Origin: Parvibaculum sp. | GTDB taxonomy: Bacteria; Pseudomonadota; Alphaproteobacteria; Parvibaculales; Parvibaculaceae | Assembly: GCA_020062605.1 (NCBI GenBank) | Contig: JAGUWA010000234.1 | Span: forward strand, 1 to 5,978 | Direction of reading: 5' to 3' | Length of the DNA: 5,978 nt | In this document: positions 1-4,618 of the stretch, piece by piece | Numbering within the stretch: the stretch's first letter is position 1 | Layout of the letters: every line of letters begins with the position of its first letter | Position numbers and translations under genes: made by a program | The notes under the pieces: model-generated | What the model was told of the DNA's origin: nothing | What the model saw: only the letters and a program-made list of their open reading frames with translations | The model's database searches: none

Positions 1-303
1 CGCGATGATCTCGGCCTGGGTGAGCAGGCTCTGGCGGCGGGCATCGATCAGGCCTTCGCGGAACTGATTGAGATAGAGAATGCCCGAGAGCAGCACGAAA
101 AGCGCCGCCACGTTGAAGGCGACGATACGGCGCGTGAGGCTCGAAAAACGGCCGCGCGCGAGGAAGCCGCGAAAATTCGCGAAATGACGCGAAAGAAGGG
201 CGAGGACGCGCGGCGCAAGCCCCGGCGCGCCGGAAGCGGCACGCGAGGACGCGACATCTCCGGCCGCGCTGTCGCGGATCTCCTCCTCGGTGAGGCTCGC
301 CAT
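1..303 (-). CDS. chvG: Sensor histidine kinase ChvG, N-terminal part (cut by window edge)
   Basis: This is the first 101 residues of a membrane sensor kinase; the gene runs off the left edge, so the sensor remainder, HAMP, DHp and ATPase domains are not visible. Residues 1-55 are a cytoplasmic Ala/Arg-rich tail. The run SSLTRRIVAFNVAALFVLLS (54-73) leads into GILYLNQF and then REGLIDARRQSLLTQAEIIA (82-101), the very characteristic ChvG N-terminus: a transmembrane helix at about 59-79, then the start of the periplasmic part. In Rhizobiales ChvG senses acid or envelope stress and phosphorylates ChvI. It lies 95 bp downstream of chvI on the same strand, consistent with one operon. The ATG at 303 has only a weak purine run upstream (AGAAAAG); a strong Shine-Dalgarno at 334-339 is instead set for an in-frame CTG at 325-327, so the true start may be 8 codons further out. 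Family assignment is firm; the start is not. Confidence 0.93.
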   Translation of the reverse strand, partial: MASLTEEEIRDSAAGDVASSRAASGAPGLAPRVLALLSRHFANFRGFLARGRFSSLTRRIVAFNVAALFVLLSGILYLNQFREGLIDARRQSLLTQAEIIA

Positions 304-333
304 GTCTTTTCTGCCGGCTCGCGCCAGGATCTG

Positions 334-339
334 TCCTCC
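334..339 (-). promoter_or_regulatory. Strong Shine-Dalgarno (GGAGGA) upstream of chvG
   Basis: Read on the minus strand this is GGAGGA, the best ribosome-binding match between chvI and chvG. It lies 30 bases before the ATG at 303, too far to serve it directly. With an ideal 6-base spacer it precedes a CTG at 327-325 that is in frame with ChvG and has no stop in between. It therefore argues for either a CTG start adding eight residues (LARAGRKD before the Met) or a chance match. An in-frame GTG at 351-349 lies upstream of this site and is not served by it. Confidence 0.4.
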
Positions 340-398
340 GGAGTCCTTCACCGCTTCAGGGAATGAAGGGCTCCAAGTTGTCGGCAAGGCCGCGGGCC

Positions 399-1100
399 TC
401 AGGCGTCGCGGTACCTGTAGCCGACGCCGTAGAGCGTCTCGATCGCATCGAAATCGTCGTCGACTTCCTTGAACTTCTTGCGGAGCCGCTTGATGTGGCT
501 GTCGATGGTGCGGTCGTCGACATAGACCTGATCGTCATAGGCGGCATCCATCAGCGAGTCGCGGCTCTTCACATAGCCCGGCCGCTGCGCAAGCGCCTGA
601 AGGATCAGGAATTCGGTGACGGTGAGAACGACCTGCTTGCCGTCCCAGGTGCAGGTGTGGCGCTCGGGATCGAGCAGGAGCTTGCCCCGCTCCATCACCT
701 GGTTCGCGACACTCTCGGCGGCGGCACCCTCGGCCTTCGGTGCGACGCGGCGGAGCACGGCCTTCACGCGCTCGACCAGCAGGCGCTGCGAGAAAGGCTT
801 CCGGATGTAATCGTCCGCGCCCATCTTGAGGCCGAACAGCTCGTCGATCTCGTCGTCCTTCGAGGTGAGGAAGATGACCGGCAGGTCCGACTTCTGACGC
901 AAACGGCGCAGCAGCTCCATGCCGTCCATGCGCGGCATCTTGATGTCGAAGACGGCGACGTCCGGCGGATTGGCGGCAAGCCCCGCAAGGGCGGCGGCGC
1001 CGTCCGTGTAGGTCTGCACGTGATAGCCCTCGGATTCGAGCGCGATGCTCACCGAGGTCAGGATATTCCGGTCGTCGTCGACCAGAGCGATGGTCGGCAT
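399..1100 (-). CDS. chvI: Response regulator ChvI (OmpR/PhoB family)
   Basis: This is a complete 233-residue DNA-binding response regulator, partner of the adjacent ChvG. The receiver domain (about 2-118) has the acidic pocket D8-D9-D10, the phospho-acceptor D52 in VFDIKMPRMDG, the switch residue T79 (FLTSKDDE) and the conserved K101 (RKPF). The winged-helix effector domain (about 137-231) carries the recognition helix DDRTIDSHIKRLRKKF (195-210) and ends with the GVGYRY hairpin. The opening MPTIALVDDDRNILTSVSIA is nearly identical to ChvI of Rhizobiales, which sets the start at 1100. AAGGA (minus strand, 1111-1115) lies 10 bases upstream of it. The frame stays open to an ATG at 1178, but the 26 extra residues are low-complexity (repeated GQ) and are not family sequence. 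In Rhizobiales ChvI controls envelope, exopolysaccharide and acid-response genes, and in Agrobacterium acid-induced virulence functions. It precedes chvG by 95 bp on the same strand, so the two are probably co-transcribed. Confidence 0.97.
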   Translation of the reverse strand: MPTIALVDDDRNILTSVSIALESEGYHVQTYTDGAAALAGLAANPPDVAVFDIKMPRMDGMELLRRLRQKSDLPVIFLTSKDDEIDELFGLKMGADDYIRKPFSQRLLVERVKAVLRRVAPKAEGAAAESVANQVMERGKLLLDPERHTCTWDGKQVVLTVTEFLILQALAQRPGYVKSRDSLMDAAYDDQVYVDDRTIDSHIKRLRKKFKEVDDDFDAIETLYGVGYRYRDA

Positions 1101-1122
1101 TGGCCCCCGTTCCTTCTCAGCC

Positions 1123-1149
1123 TGGCCCCTTTGGCCGGTCTGGCCGTTC
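1123..1149. repeat. Three tandem 9-bp units (TGGCCNNTY-like) in the chvI leader
   Basis: TGGCCCCTT, TGGCCGGTC and TGGCCGTTC follow one another exactly. They sit about 23-50 bases upstream of the chvI start. If translated on the minus strand in the chvI frame they would encode a GQ-repeat, but they more likely belong to the untranslated leader. Function unknown; could be simple slippage. Confidence 0.55.
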
Positions 1150-1232
1150 TGATCCTGCTCGTTCCGGACCTCTTGCATGACATACCCCGCTCACAGAACG
1201 CCGCCCAGCACGGCGATGAGGCTTAGGGTCGC

Positions 1233-1262
1233 TTTTGGCCCAAAATGTGGCGGCAGTATAAG
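1233..1262 (+). promoter_or_regulatory. Candidate promoter of the M20 peptidase gene with overlapping dyad
   Basis: A -10-like TATAAG (1257-1262, five of six to TATAAT) is preceded at 17 bp by TTTGGC (1234-1239), or at 16 bp by TTGGCC. The -35 region is embedded in the perfect dyad TTTTGG-C-CCAAAA (1233-1245), which is too tight to fold as RNA and so would act as a DNA operator. Transcription would start near 1269 and give a leader of about 160 bases. Inferred from pattern only. Confidence 0.4.
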
Positions 1263-1283
1263 CACTTGGGAAGAGCGGCGCCA
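1255..1283 (-). promoter_or_regulatory. Candidate chvI promoter on the minus strand
   Basis: The minus-strand reading of 1260-1255 is TATACT, five of six to the -10 consensus. It shares four bases with the opposite-facing TATAAG of the peptidase promoter. The -35 position 17 bp upstream (1278-1283, TGGCGC) is a poor match. Initiation near 1249 would place the dyad at 1233-1245 just downstream of the start and give a chvI leader of about 150 bases. Confidence 0.3.
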
Positions 1284-1428
1284 CGGGGACGAGCATATTC
1301 GCGGCTATTCCTCAAAGAGCGAGGCGACGCGCCGGTTTGACAGGGCCGGCGGGGAGCGCCAAAGAGAAGACAAGGCTGTCCACACGGGCGGCGGCCGCAC
1401 ACAAGAGACATCGGGGGAGAGATTATCC

Positions 1429-2919
1429 ATGCTGAAGCGCATTCTGATCGGAGCGGGCGCCCTTTTCGCGCTCCTTGCCGCCATCGTGGTGGGGCGCACG
1501 CTGATGGTGCCGGCGATGGAGTTCGAACAGGCGGGCGCTGCCGGCAGCGTCGACGCGGACGGCGCCGCGCAACATCTCGCCGAAGCAGTGCGCTTCCCGA
1601 CGATCTCCTTCCAGCGCGGGGCCGACGAAGCCGATCTTGCGCGGTCGGCGCAGGCCTTCGAGGATTTCCGCAACTGGATGGACGCGACTTATCCCGCCTT
1701 CCGGCAAGCGACCCGCCGCGAAATCATTGGCGGCGCCACTCTCTTTTATACCTGGGAGGGGGCGGACGCCTCTCTCGATCCCGTGCTTCTCATGTCGCAT
1801 ATCGACGTCGTGCCGATTGCTCCTGGCACGGAAGAAAGATGGGAGCAGCCGCCTTTCGGTGGCGTGATCGCGGACGGCTATGTCTGGGGGCGCGGCACGA
1901 TCGACAACAAGGGCTCGCTGATCGCCATGGTGGAGGCGGCCGATATGCTGGCCGCGGAGGGCTTCCGTCCGAAGCGCACCATCCTCTTCGCCTTCGGGCA
2001 TGACGAGGAAATCGGCGGCGGCGCGGGCAACAAGGCGCTGTCGGAGCTGCTGCAGGCGCGCGGCGTGCGTCTCCACTGGGTGAAGGACGAGGGCGGCGTG
2101 GTCGGCGAAGGACTGCTGCCCGGCGTCAAGGCGCCGGTGGCGATGATCGGCGTGGCGGAGAAGGGCTCGATCTCGCTCGATATCGTCGCCTATTCGAAGG
2201 GCGGACATTCCTCGATGCCCTCGCCCGCCGCGCAGACGGCAATCGGCAGACTTGCCCGCGCGCTTGAGCGGATCGGGAACACGCCGTTCGAAAGCAGGGT
2301 CGACGGCGCGACGCGCGGCATGATCGAGAGCCTGGCGCCCGCCGTGCCGTTCCTGCAGCGCATGGTCTATGCCAATCTCTGGCTCTTCGAGCCGGTGGTG
2401 CGCGGCTTCATGGAGAAGAGCGCATCCAGCGCGGCGCAGCTTCACACCACCATAGCCCCCACCATCGTCGGCGGCGGCAACAAGGAAAACGTGCTTCCGC
2501 CGGAGGCGCGCGCCGTGGTCAATTTCCGCATCCATCCGCGCGATACGGCAGACGGCGTGATCGCGCATGTGCGCGAGGCCATCGACGATCCGGAAGTCAG
2601 CGTCGAGCCGCTTGAGGGCATCCGCGAGGCGTCCACCGTCTCGAATGTCGAGGGCGACGGCTATACGCTCATCACCCGTGTGATCGGCGAGAGCTTTCCG
2701 GGCGTCATCTCCGCGCCTTATCTCGTGGTCGGCGGCACGGATTCACGCCATTATCTTCCGATCACGGACAATGTGTTCCGCTTCATTCCGATCCGCATGG
2801 GCCCGGACGACATGGCGCGCTTCCACGGCACGAACGAGCGGGTATCGGTGGCCAATATGGGCGAGGCCGTTGCCTTTTATGTGCGGCTGATGAAAGCGAT
2901 GAACGATCGGGAAGAATAA
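1429..2919 (+). CDS. M20 family metallopeptidase, carboxypeptidase S / PM20D1-like, membrane-anchored
   Basis: The product is 496 residues. M20 enzymes are di-zinc hydrolases of peptide or N-acyl-amino-acid bonds. Residues 4-22 form one hydrophobic segment after MLKR, so the enzyme is probably held in the inner membrane facing the periplasm, or exported. The ligands are all visible in family order: H124 and D126 (MSHIDVVP), bridging D159 (GRGTIDNKG), catalytic base and ligand E193-E194 (HDEEIGGG), D220 (KDEGG) and H466 (FHGTNE). The lid/dimerisation domain starts near 245 and contains SKGGHSSMP (256-264). A helical insert at about 295-340 and the length near 500 match the CPS1/PM20D1 branch rather than the shorter DapE or ArgE enzymes. 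GGGAGAG lies about 8 bases before the ATG, which supports this start; upstream in-frame sequence is not family-like. The substrate cannot be told: dipeptides and N-acyl amino acids are both possible. No peptide transporter or other peptidase gene is adjacent. Confidence 0.92.
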   Translation: MLKRILIGAGALFALLAAIVVGRTLMVPAMEFEQAGAAGSVDADGAAQHLAEAVRFPTISFQRGADEADLARSAQAFEDFRNWMDATYPAFRQATRREIIGGATLFYTWEGADASLDPVLLMSHIDVVPIAPGTEERWEQPPFGGVIADGYVWGRGTIDNKGSLIAMVEAADMLAAEGFRPKRTILFAFGHDEEIGGGAGNKALSELLQARGVRLHWVKDEGGVVGEGLLPGVKAPVAMIGVAEKGSISLDIVAYSKGGHSSMPSPAAQTAIGRLARALERIGNTPFESRVDGATRGMIESLAPAVPFLQRMVYANLWLFEPVVRGFMEKSASSAAQLHTTIAPTIVGGGNKENVLPPEARAVVNFRIHPRDTADGVIAHVREAIDDPEVSVEPLEGIREASTVSNVEGDGYTLITRVIGESFPGVISAPYLVVGGTDSRHYLPITDNVFRFIPIRMGPDDMARFHGTNERVSVANMGEAVAFYVRLMKAMNDREE

Positions 2920-2979
2920 GCTTCCGGGAACGGCACCCTCACGACCGGTCACAAGCGCGTGAGAGACAGGCCGTCGTGC

Positions 2980-3009
2980 TTGCGCGGCGGCAGAGCAAGC
3001 TTCTATGCA
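2980..3009 (+). promoter_or_regulatory. Weak candidate promoter for the phosphate transporter gene
   Basis: TTGCGC (2980-2985) and TATGCA (3004-3009) are 18 bp apart. The -35-like hexamer is the same as in the pckA candidate promoter in this window. The -10 match is only TAT at the first three positions. Transcription would begin near 3015, at the foot of the 3011-3043 hairpin. Confidence 0.25.
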
Positions 3010-3010
3010 G

Positions 3011-3043
3011 GACGGACACCGCTTTCTCTTGCCGGTGTCCGTC
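3011..3043. other. Perfect 11-bp inverted repeat between the peptidase and pit genes
   Basis: GACGGACACCG (3011-3021) and CGGTGTCCGTC (3033-3043) are exact reverse complements around an 11-base loop. It is the strongest hairpin in this intergenic gap, 92 bases after the peptidase stop and about 100 before pit. No T tract follows on either strand, so it is not a canonical intrinsic terminator. It may be a processed 3' end of the peptidase mRNA, a 5' stabilising structure of the pit mRNA, or an operator. Confidence 0.6.
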
Positions 3044-3081
3044 GCATTCGGCTGCGTGCCAGCCCCATGGAAGCCTGCATC

Positions 3082-3150
3082 ATGACCACCGTTCCCGACA
3101 TCCGTTTCGCCGACAGTCCCCGATCCGACGCATGCGGGGGCAGCCGATGA
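3082..3150 (+). CDS. Candidate 22-residue leader ORF overlapping the pit start
   Basis: It begins MTTVPDIRFADSPR and ends in GGSR. GGAAG (3069-3073) lies 8 bases upstream of its ATG, a good ribosome-binding arrangement. Its TGA stop shares bases with the pit ATG in the overlap ATGA (3147-3150), the usual arrangement for translational coupling. A start at 3067 would add five residues. The peptide has no recognised domain, membrane segment or amino-acid run typical of attenuation peptides. It could be a translated coupling leader for pit, or just a short open stretch in GC-rich DNA. Confidence 0.35.
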   Translation: MTTVPDIRFADSPRSDACGGSR

Positions 3151-4247
3151 ACGGCGCGGATATTTTCCTGCTCGCGGCGGTGCTTGCGGTTGCCTATGCG
3201 AACGGTGCCAATGACAGCTTCAAGGGCGTTGCGACGCTTTATGGCGGTGGCGCGGCAAGCTACCGGACGGCGCTCGCATGGGGCATCGGAACGACGCTCG
3301 CGGGATCGCTTCTCGCTGCCGTGCTTGCGGAAGGTCTGATCAAGGCTTTCAGCGGCGCGGGGCTCGTCCCCACCGACGTGCTGGCCGACCCTGCCTTCAT
3401 TACCGCCGTGGCGCTGGGCGCCGCCGTCACCGTCTTCGTGGCCGCGCTGACGGGCATTCCGATTTCGACCACGCATGCGCTGACCGGCGCCCTGGCCGGG
3501 GCGGGGCTCCTCGCGGCGGGGCGCGAGCTCAATCTGCAGGCGCTGGGCGCGACATTCTTTTTGCCGCTGGCGCTGAGCCCGCTTCTGGCGACGATGCTTG
3601 TGGCGACGCTCTATCCGGCGTTTCGCCGGCTCACCGCGCGGTTCGGCCTGGCGCAGACCAGTTGTATCTGCATCGGCACGATGCAGACCGTGAGTGTGAG
3701 CGAGGGCGCCATGGTGCTCCGCCAGCAGGTCGCGTTCGCGGGCGAAGCGGCGGATTGCCCGCCCGCATCGCCCGATGCATTCTGGAAATTCGACATCGCA
3801 CCGATCCTGCGCCGGGTGCATTTCGTCAGCGCGGGCGCCGTGAGCTTCGCACGGGGGGTGAACGACACGCCCAAGATCGTCGGCATCGCGCTTGCCGCGC
3901 ATGCATTCGACCTCGAGACCAGCCTGATCGCCATTGCGCTCGTCATGGCGCTGGGCGGCCTCCTCCATTCAGGCAGGATCGCGCGCACGATGTCGACCCG
4001 CATCCTGCCGTTCAACGAGGCGGAGGGGACGCTCGCCAATCTCGTAATGAGCGGGCTCGTGATTTCCGCCTCGACTTTCGGGCTGCCGGTTTCCACGACA
4101 CATGTGTCCGTCGGAGGGTTGTTCGGCCTTGGCGCCGCCAAGGGCAAGATGCATTGGGGCGTGGCGGGAGGCATTGCGCTCTCGTGGCTGCTGACCCTTC
4201 CGGTCGCCCTGGCGGCCTCGGCGTTCGTCTATTTCCTCATCGGCTGA
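3147..4247 (+). CDS. Inorganic phosphate transporter, PiT (PHO4) family
   Basis: The product is a 366-residue polytopic inner-membrane carrier, expected to import phosphate (usually as metal-phosphate) driven by the proton gradient. It shows the inverted repeat that defines PiT proteins: GANDSFKG (20-27) with GIPISTTHALTG (103-114) in the first half, and GVNDTPK (237-243) with GLPVSTTHVSVG (312-323) in the second. Hydrophobic segments fill both halves, separated by a hydrophilic central loop at about 158-222 that carries C173, C175 and C204. It is shorter than E. coli PitA (499 residues), mainly because of this short loop. The retained GAND and GVND motifs argue against a sulfate permease of the CysP type. 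The start is placed at 3147, where GGGGG lies 6 bases upstream and MNGADIFLLA leads straight into the first helix, although the frame is open further upstream. No PhoU-like DUF47 gene precedes it, unlike the orfA-pit pair of Sinorhizobium, and I see no Pho box. Confidence 0.93.
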   Translation: MNGADIFLLAAVLAVAYANGANDSFKGVATLYGGGAASYRTALAWGIGTTLAGSLLAAVLAEGLIKAFSGAGLVPTDVLADPAFITAVALGAAVTVFVAALTGIPISTTHALTGALAGAGLLAAGRELNLQALGATFFLPLALSPLLATMLVATLYPAFRRLTARFGLAQTSCICIGTMQTVSVSEGAMVLRQQVAFAGEAADCPPASPDAFWKFDIAPILRRVHFVSAGAVSFARGVNDTPKIVGIALAAHAFDLETSLIAIALVMALGGLLHSGRIARTMSTRILPFNEAEGTLANLVMSGLVISASTFGLPVSTTHVSVGGLFGLGAAKGKMHWGVAGGIALSWLLTLPVALAASAFVYFLIG

Positions 4248-4289
4248 GGCAACACCGGAGCCGGGGAACCGGCGGCCAGGTGCGTTAAC

Positions 4290-4321
4290 TCCGCCCTTTT
4301 TCCGCACATTTCCGCCCTTTT
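4290..4321 (+). repeat. Helically phased TCCGC repeats upstream of pckA
   Basis: TCCGCCCTTTT occurs identically at 4290-4300 and 4311-4321, 21 bp apart. A degenerate copy, TCCGCACATT, lies between them at 4301-4310. The spacing of about 10.5 bp places all three on one face of the helix, as with tandem regulator binding. Regulator unknown. Confidence 0.5.
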
Positions 4322-4352
4322 GCGCGGCGCGAGGGACGCATCGCCGCATCGG

Positions 4353-4378
4353 TTGCAAGTCTTTTGCAAAGCGGTTGC
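4353..4378 (+). repeat. Three TTGC units at exact 11-bp spacing, the last at the pckA -35
   Basis: TTGCAA at 4353, TTGCAA at 4364 and TTGCGC at 4375 are each 11 bp apart. The first two hexamers are themselves palindromic, and the third coincides with the candidate -35 box. A regulator bound here would touch the promoter directly. In Sinorhizobium pckA is controlled by the LacI-type PckR, but I cannot say that this is its operator. Confidence 0.5.
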
Positions 4379-4403
4379 GCCCTTCGGGGCCGGGAACTAT
4401 GTT
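4375..4403 (+). promoter_or_regulatory. Candidate pckA promoter
   Basis: TTGCGC (4375-4380) and TATGTT (4398-4403) are separated by exactly 17 bp; the -10 matches four of six consensus bases and the -35 three. Transcription would start near 4410, giving an unusually long leader of about 210 bases before the GTG at 4619. It is the best promoter-like pair in this gap. Confidence 0.45.
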
Positions 4404-4426
4404 GACGCCGATTTTCCGAGGCGCCC

Positions 4427-4461
4427 GCGGGCCCGTCCGACAAGGACGTGGCCCCGCTTTT
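4427..4461 (+). terminator. Terminator-like hairpin with T tract ahead of pckA (pit terminator or pckA attenuator)
   Basis: The 5' arm GCGGGCCCGTCC (4427-4438) pairs with 4444-4457 through 12 base pairs, with two single-base bulges (T4449, C4452) and the loop GACAA. TTTT follows at once (4458-4461), and more T-rich sequence comes after. This is the best intrinsic-terminator shape in the window. It lies 180 bases after the pit stop but about 17 bases downstream of the predicted pckA start site, so it could end pit transcription or attenuate pckA. Confidence 0.5.
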
Positions 4462-4472
4462 GCTTCGTTTCA

Positions 4473-4486
4473 GGCGAGGTTTCGCC
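4473..4486 (+). other. Small hairpin in the pckA leader
   Basis: GGCGA (4473-4477) and TCGCC (4482-4486) pair around the loop GGTT. It is short on its own but lies directly after the terminator-like structure, so it could be part of one folded leader. Confidence 0.35.
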
Positions 4487-4535
4487 ACCGGCCGGCTCGA
4501 TCCCTGCGGGAAAGACGCGACCGTGATAAAGTTCG

Positions 4536-4561
4536 GCCCCGGCCGCGCAAGGCCCCGGGGC
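4536..4561 (+). other. 7-bp GC hairpin in the pckA leader
   Basis: GCCCCGG (4536-4542) and CCGGGGC (4555-4561) pair around a 12-base loop. No T tract follows. In DNA this GC-rich, such stems can arise by chance. Confidence 0.35.
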
Positions 4562-4581
4562 GGCGTCGACAACAGGATAAG

Positions 4582-4596
4582 AGCCCGAAGCGGGCT
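4582..4596 (+). other. Hairpin just upstream of the pckA ribosome-binding site
   Basis: AGCCCG (4582-4587) and CGGGCT (4591-4596) pair perfectly around AAG, followed by AAAA. The stem ends 11 bases before the AGGAG, so it could influence ribosome loading or mRNA stability. It lacks a downstream T tract and is not a terminator in the pckA direction. Confidence 0.45.
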
Positions 4597-4607
4597 AAAA
4601 GACCACG

Positions 4608-4612
4608 AGGAG
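4608..4612 (+). promoter_or_regulatory. pckA ribosome-binding site that decides a GTG start
   Basis: AGGAG lies 6 bases before GTG at 4619-4621. No in-frame ATG lies between it and the conserved PEPCK sequence, so this site fixes the non-ATG start. Confidence 0.8.
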
Positions 4613-4618
4613 AGCAGC

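Larger units (their letters stand above)
1101..1428. other. Divergent intergenic region between chvI and the M20 peptidase gene
   Basis: These 328 bases lack a convincing gene. They hold the chvI leader with a 9-bp tandem repeat (1123-1149), a dyad (1233-1245), candidate divergent promoters around 1233-1262, and a perfect -35-like TTGACA at 1337-1342 with no good -10 partner. The last 160 bases would be the peptidase mRNA leader; I see no strong hairpin or riboswitch-like structure there. Confidence 0.7.
4248..4618. other. Non-coding region between pit and pckA: promoter and long structured leader
   Basis: These 371 bases contain no convincing gene. In order they hold a small hairpin GCCGG-GGAA-CCGGC (4260-4273), three phased TCCGC units (4290-4321), three phased TTGC units (4353-4378), a candidate pckA promoter (4375-4403), a terminator-like hairpin (4427-4461), two further hairpins and an RBS-proximal hairpin. 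No tRNA or known riboswitch was recognised. Confidence 0.75.

Noticed and set aside
363..1226. 287-codon plus-strand frame opposite chvI
   Set aside because: It mirrors the ChvI coding sequence; the minus strand is clearly the real gene.
1337..1342. Perfect TTGACA -35 box upstream of the peptidase
   Set aside because: At 16-18 bp downstream only CCAAAG, CAAAGA or AAAGAG occur, which are poor -10 boxes. The 1257-1262 element is better.
1423..1431. TTATCCATG resembling a DnaA box
   Set aside because: It is a single 7-of-9 match overlapping the peptidase start codon, without companion boxes or an AT-rich region.
1423..2568. 381-codon minus-strand frame opposite the M20 peptidase
   Set aside because: Low-complexity His/Arg-rich translation without domains. 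The plus strand carries all M20 catalytic motifs.
3147..4247. Transporter as a CysP-type sulfate permease
   Set aside because: The protein keeps the GAND...K and GVND...K motifs of phosphate carriers; the length similarity to CysP is not enough.
4260..4273. GCCGG-GGAA-CCGGC as terminator of pit
   Set aside because: Only five base pairs and no T tract within 15 bases; the 4427-4461 structure is a far better terminator.
3003..4288. Long alternative frames on both strands over the phosphate transporter (minus 3003-3968, plus 3278-4288)
   Set aside because: Arg/His/Gly-rich shadows. The PiT frame has both conserved repeat halves in register.
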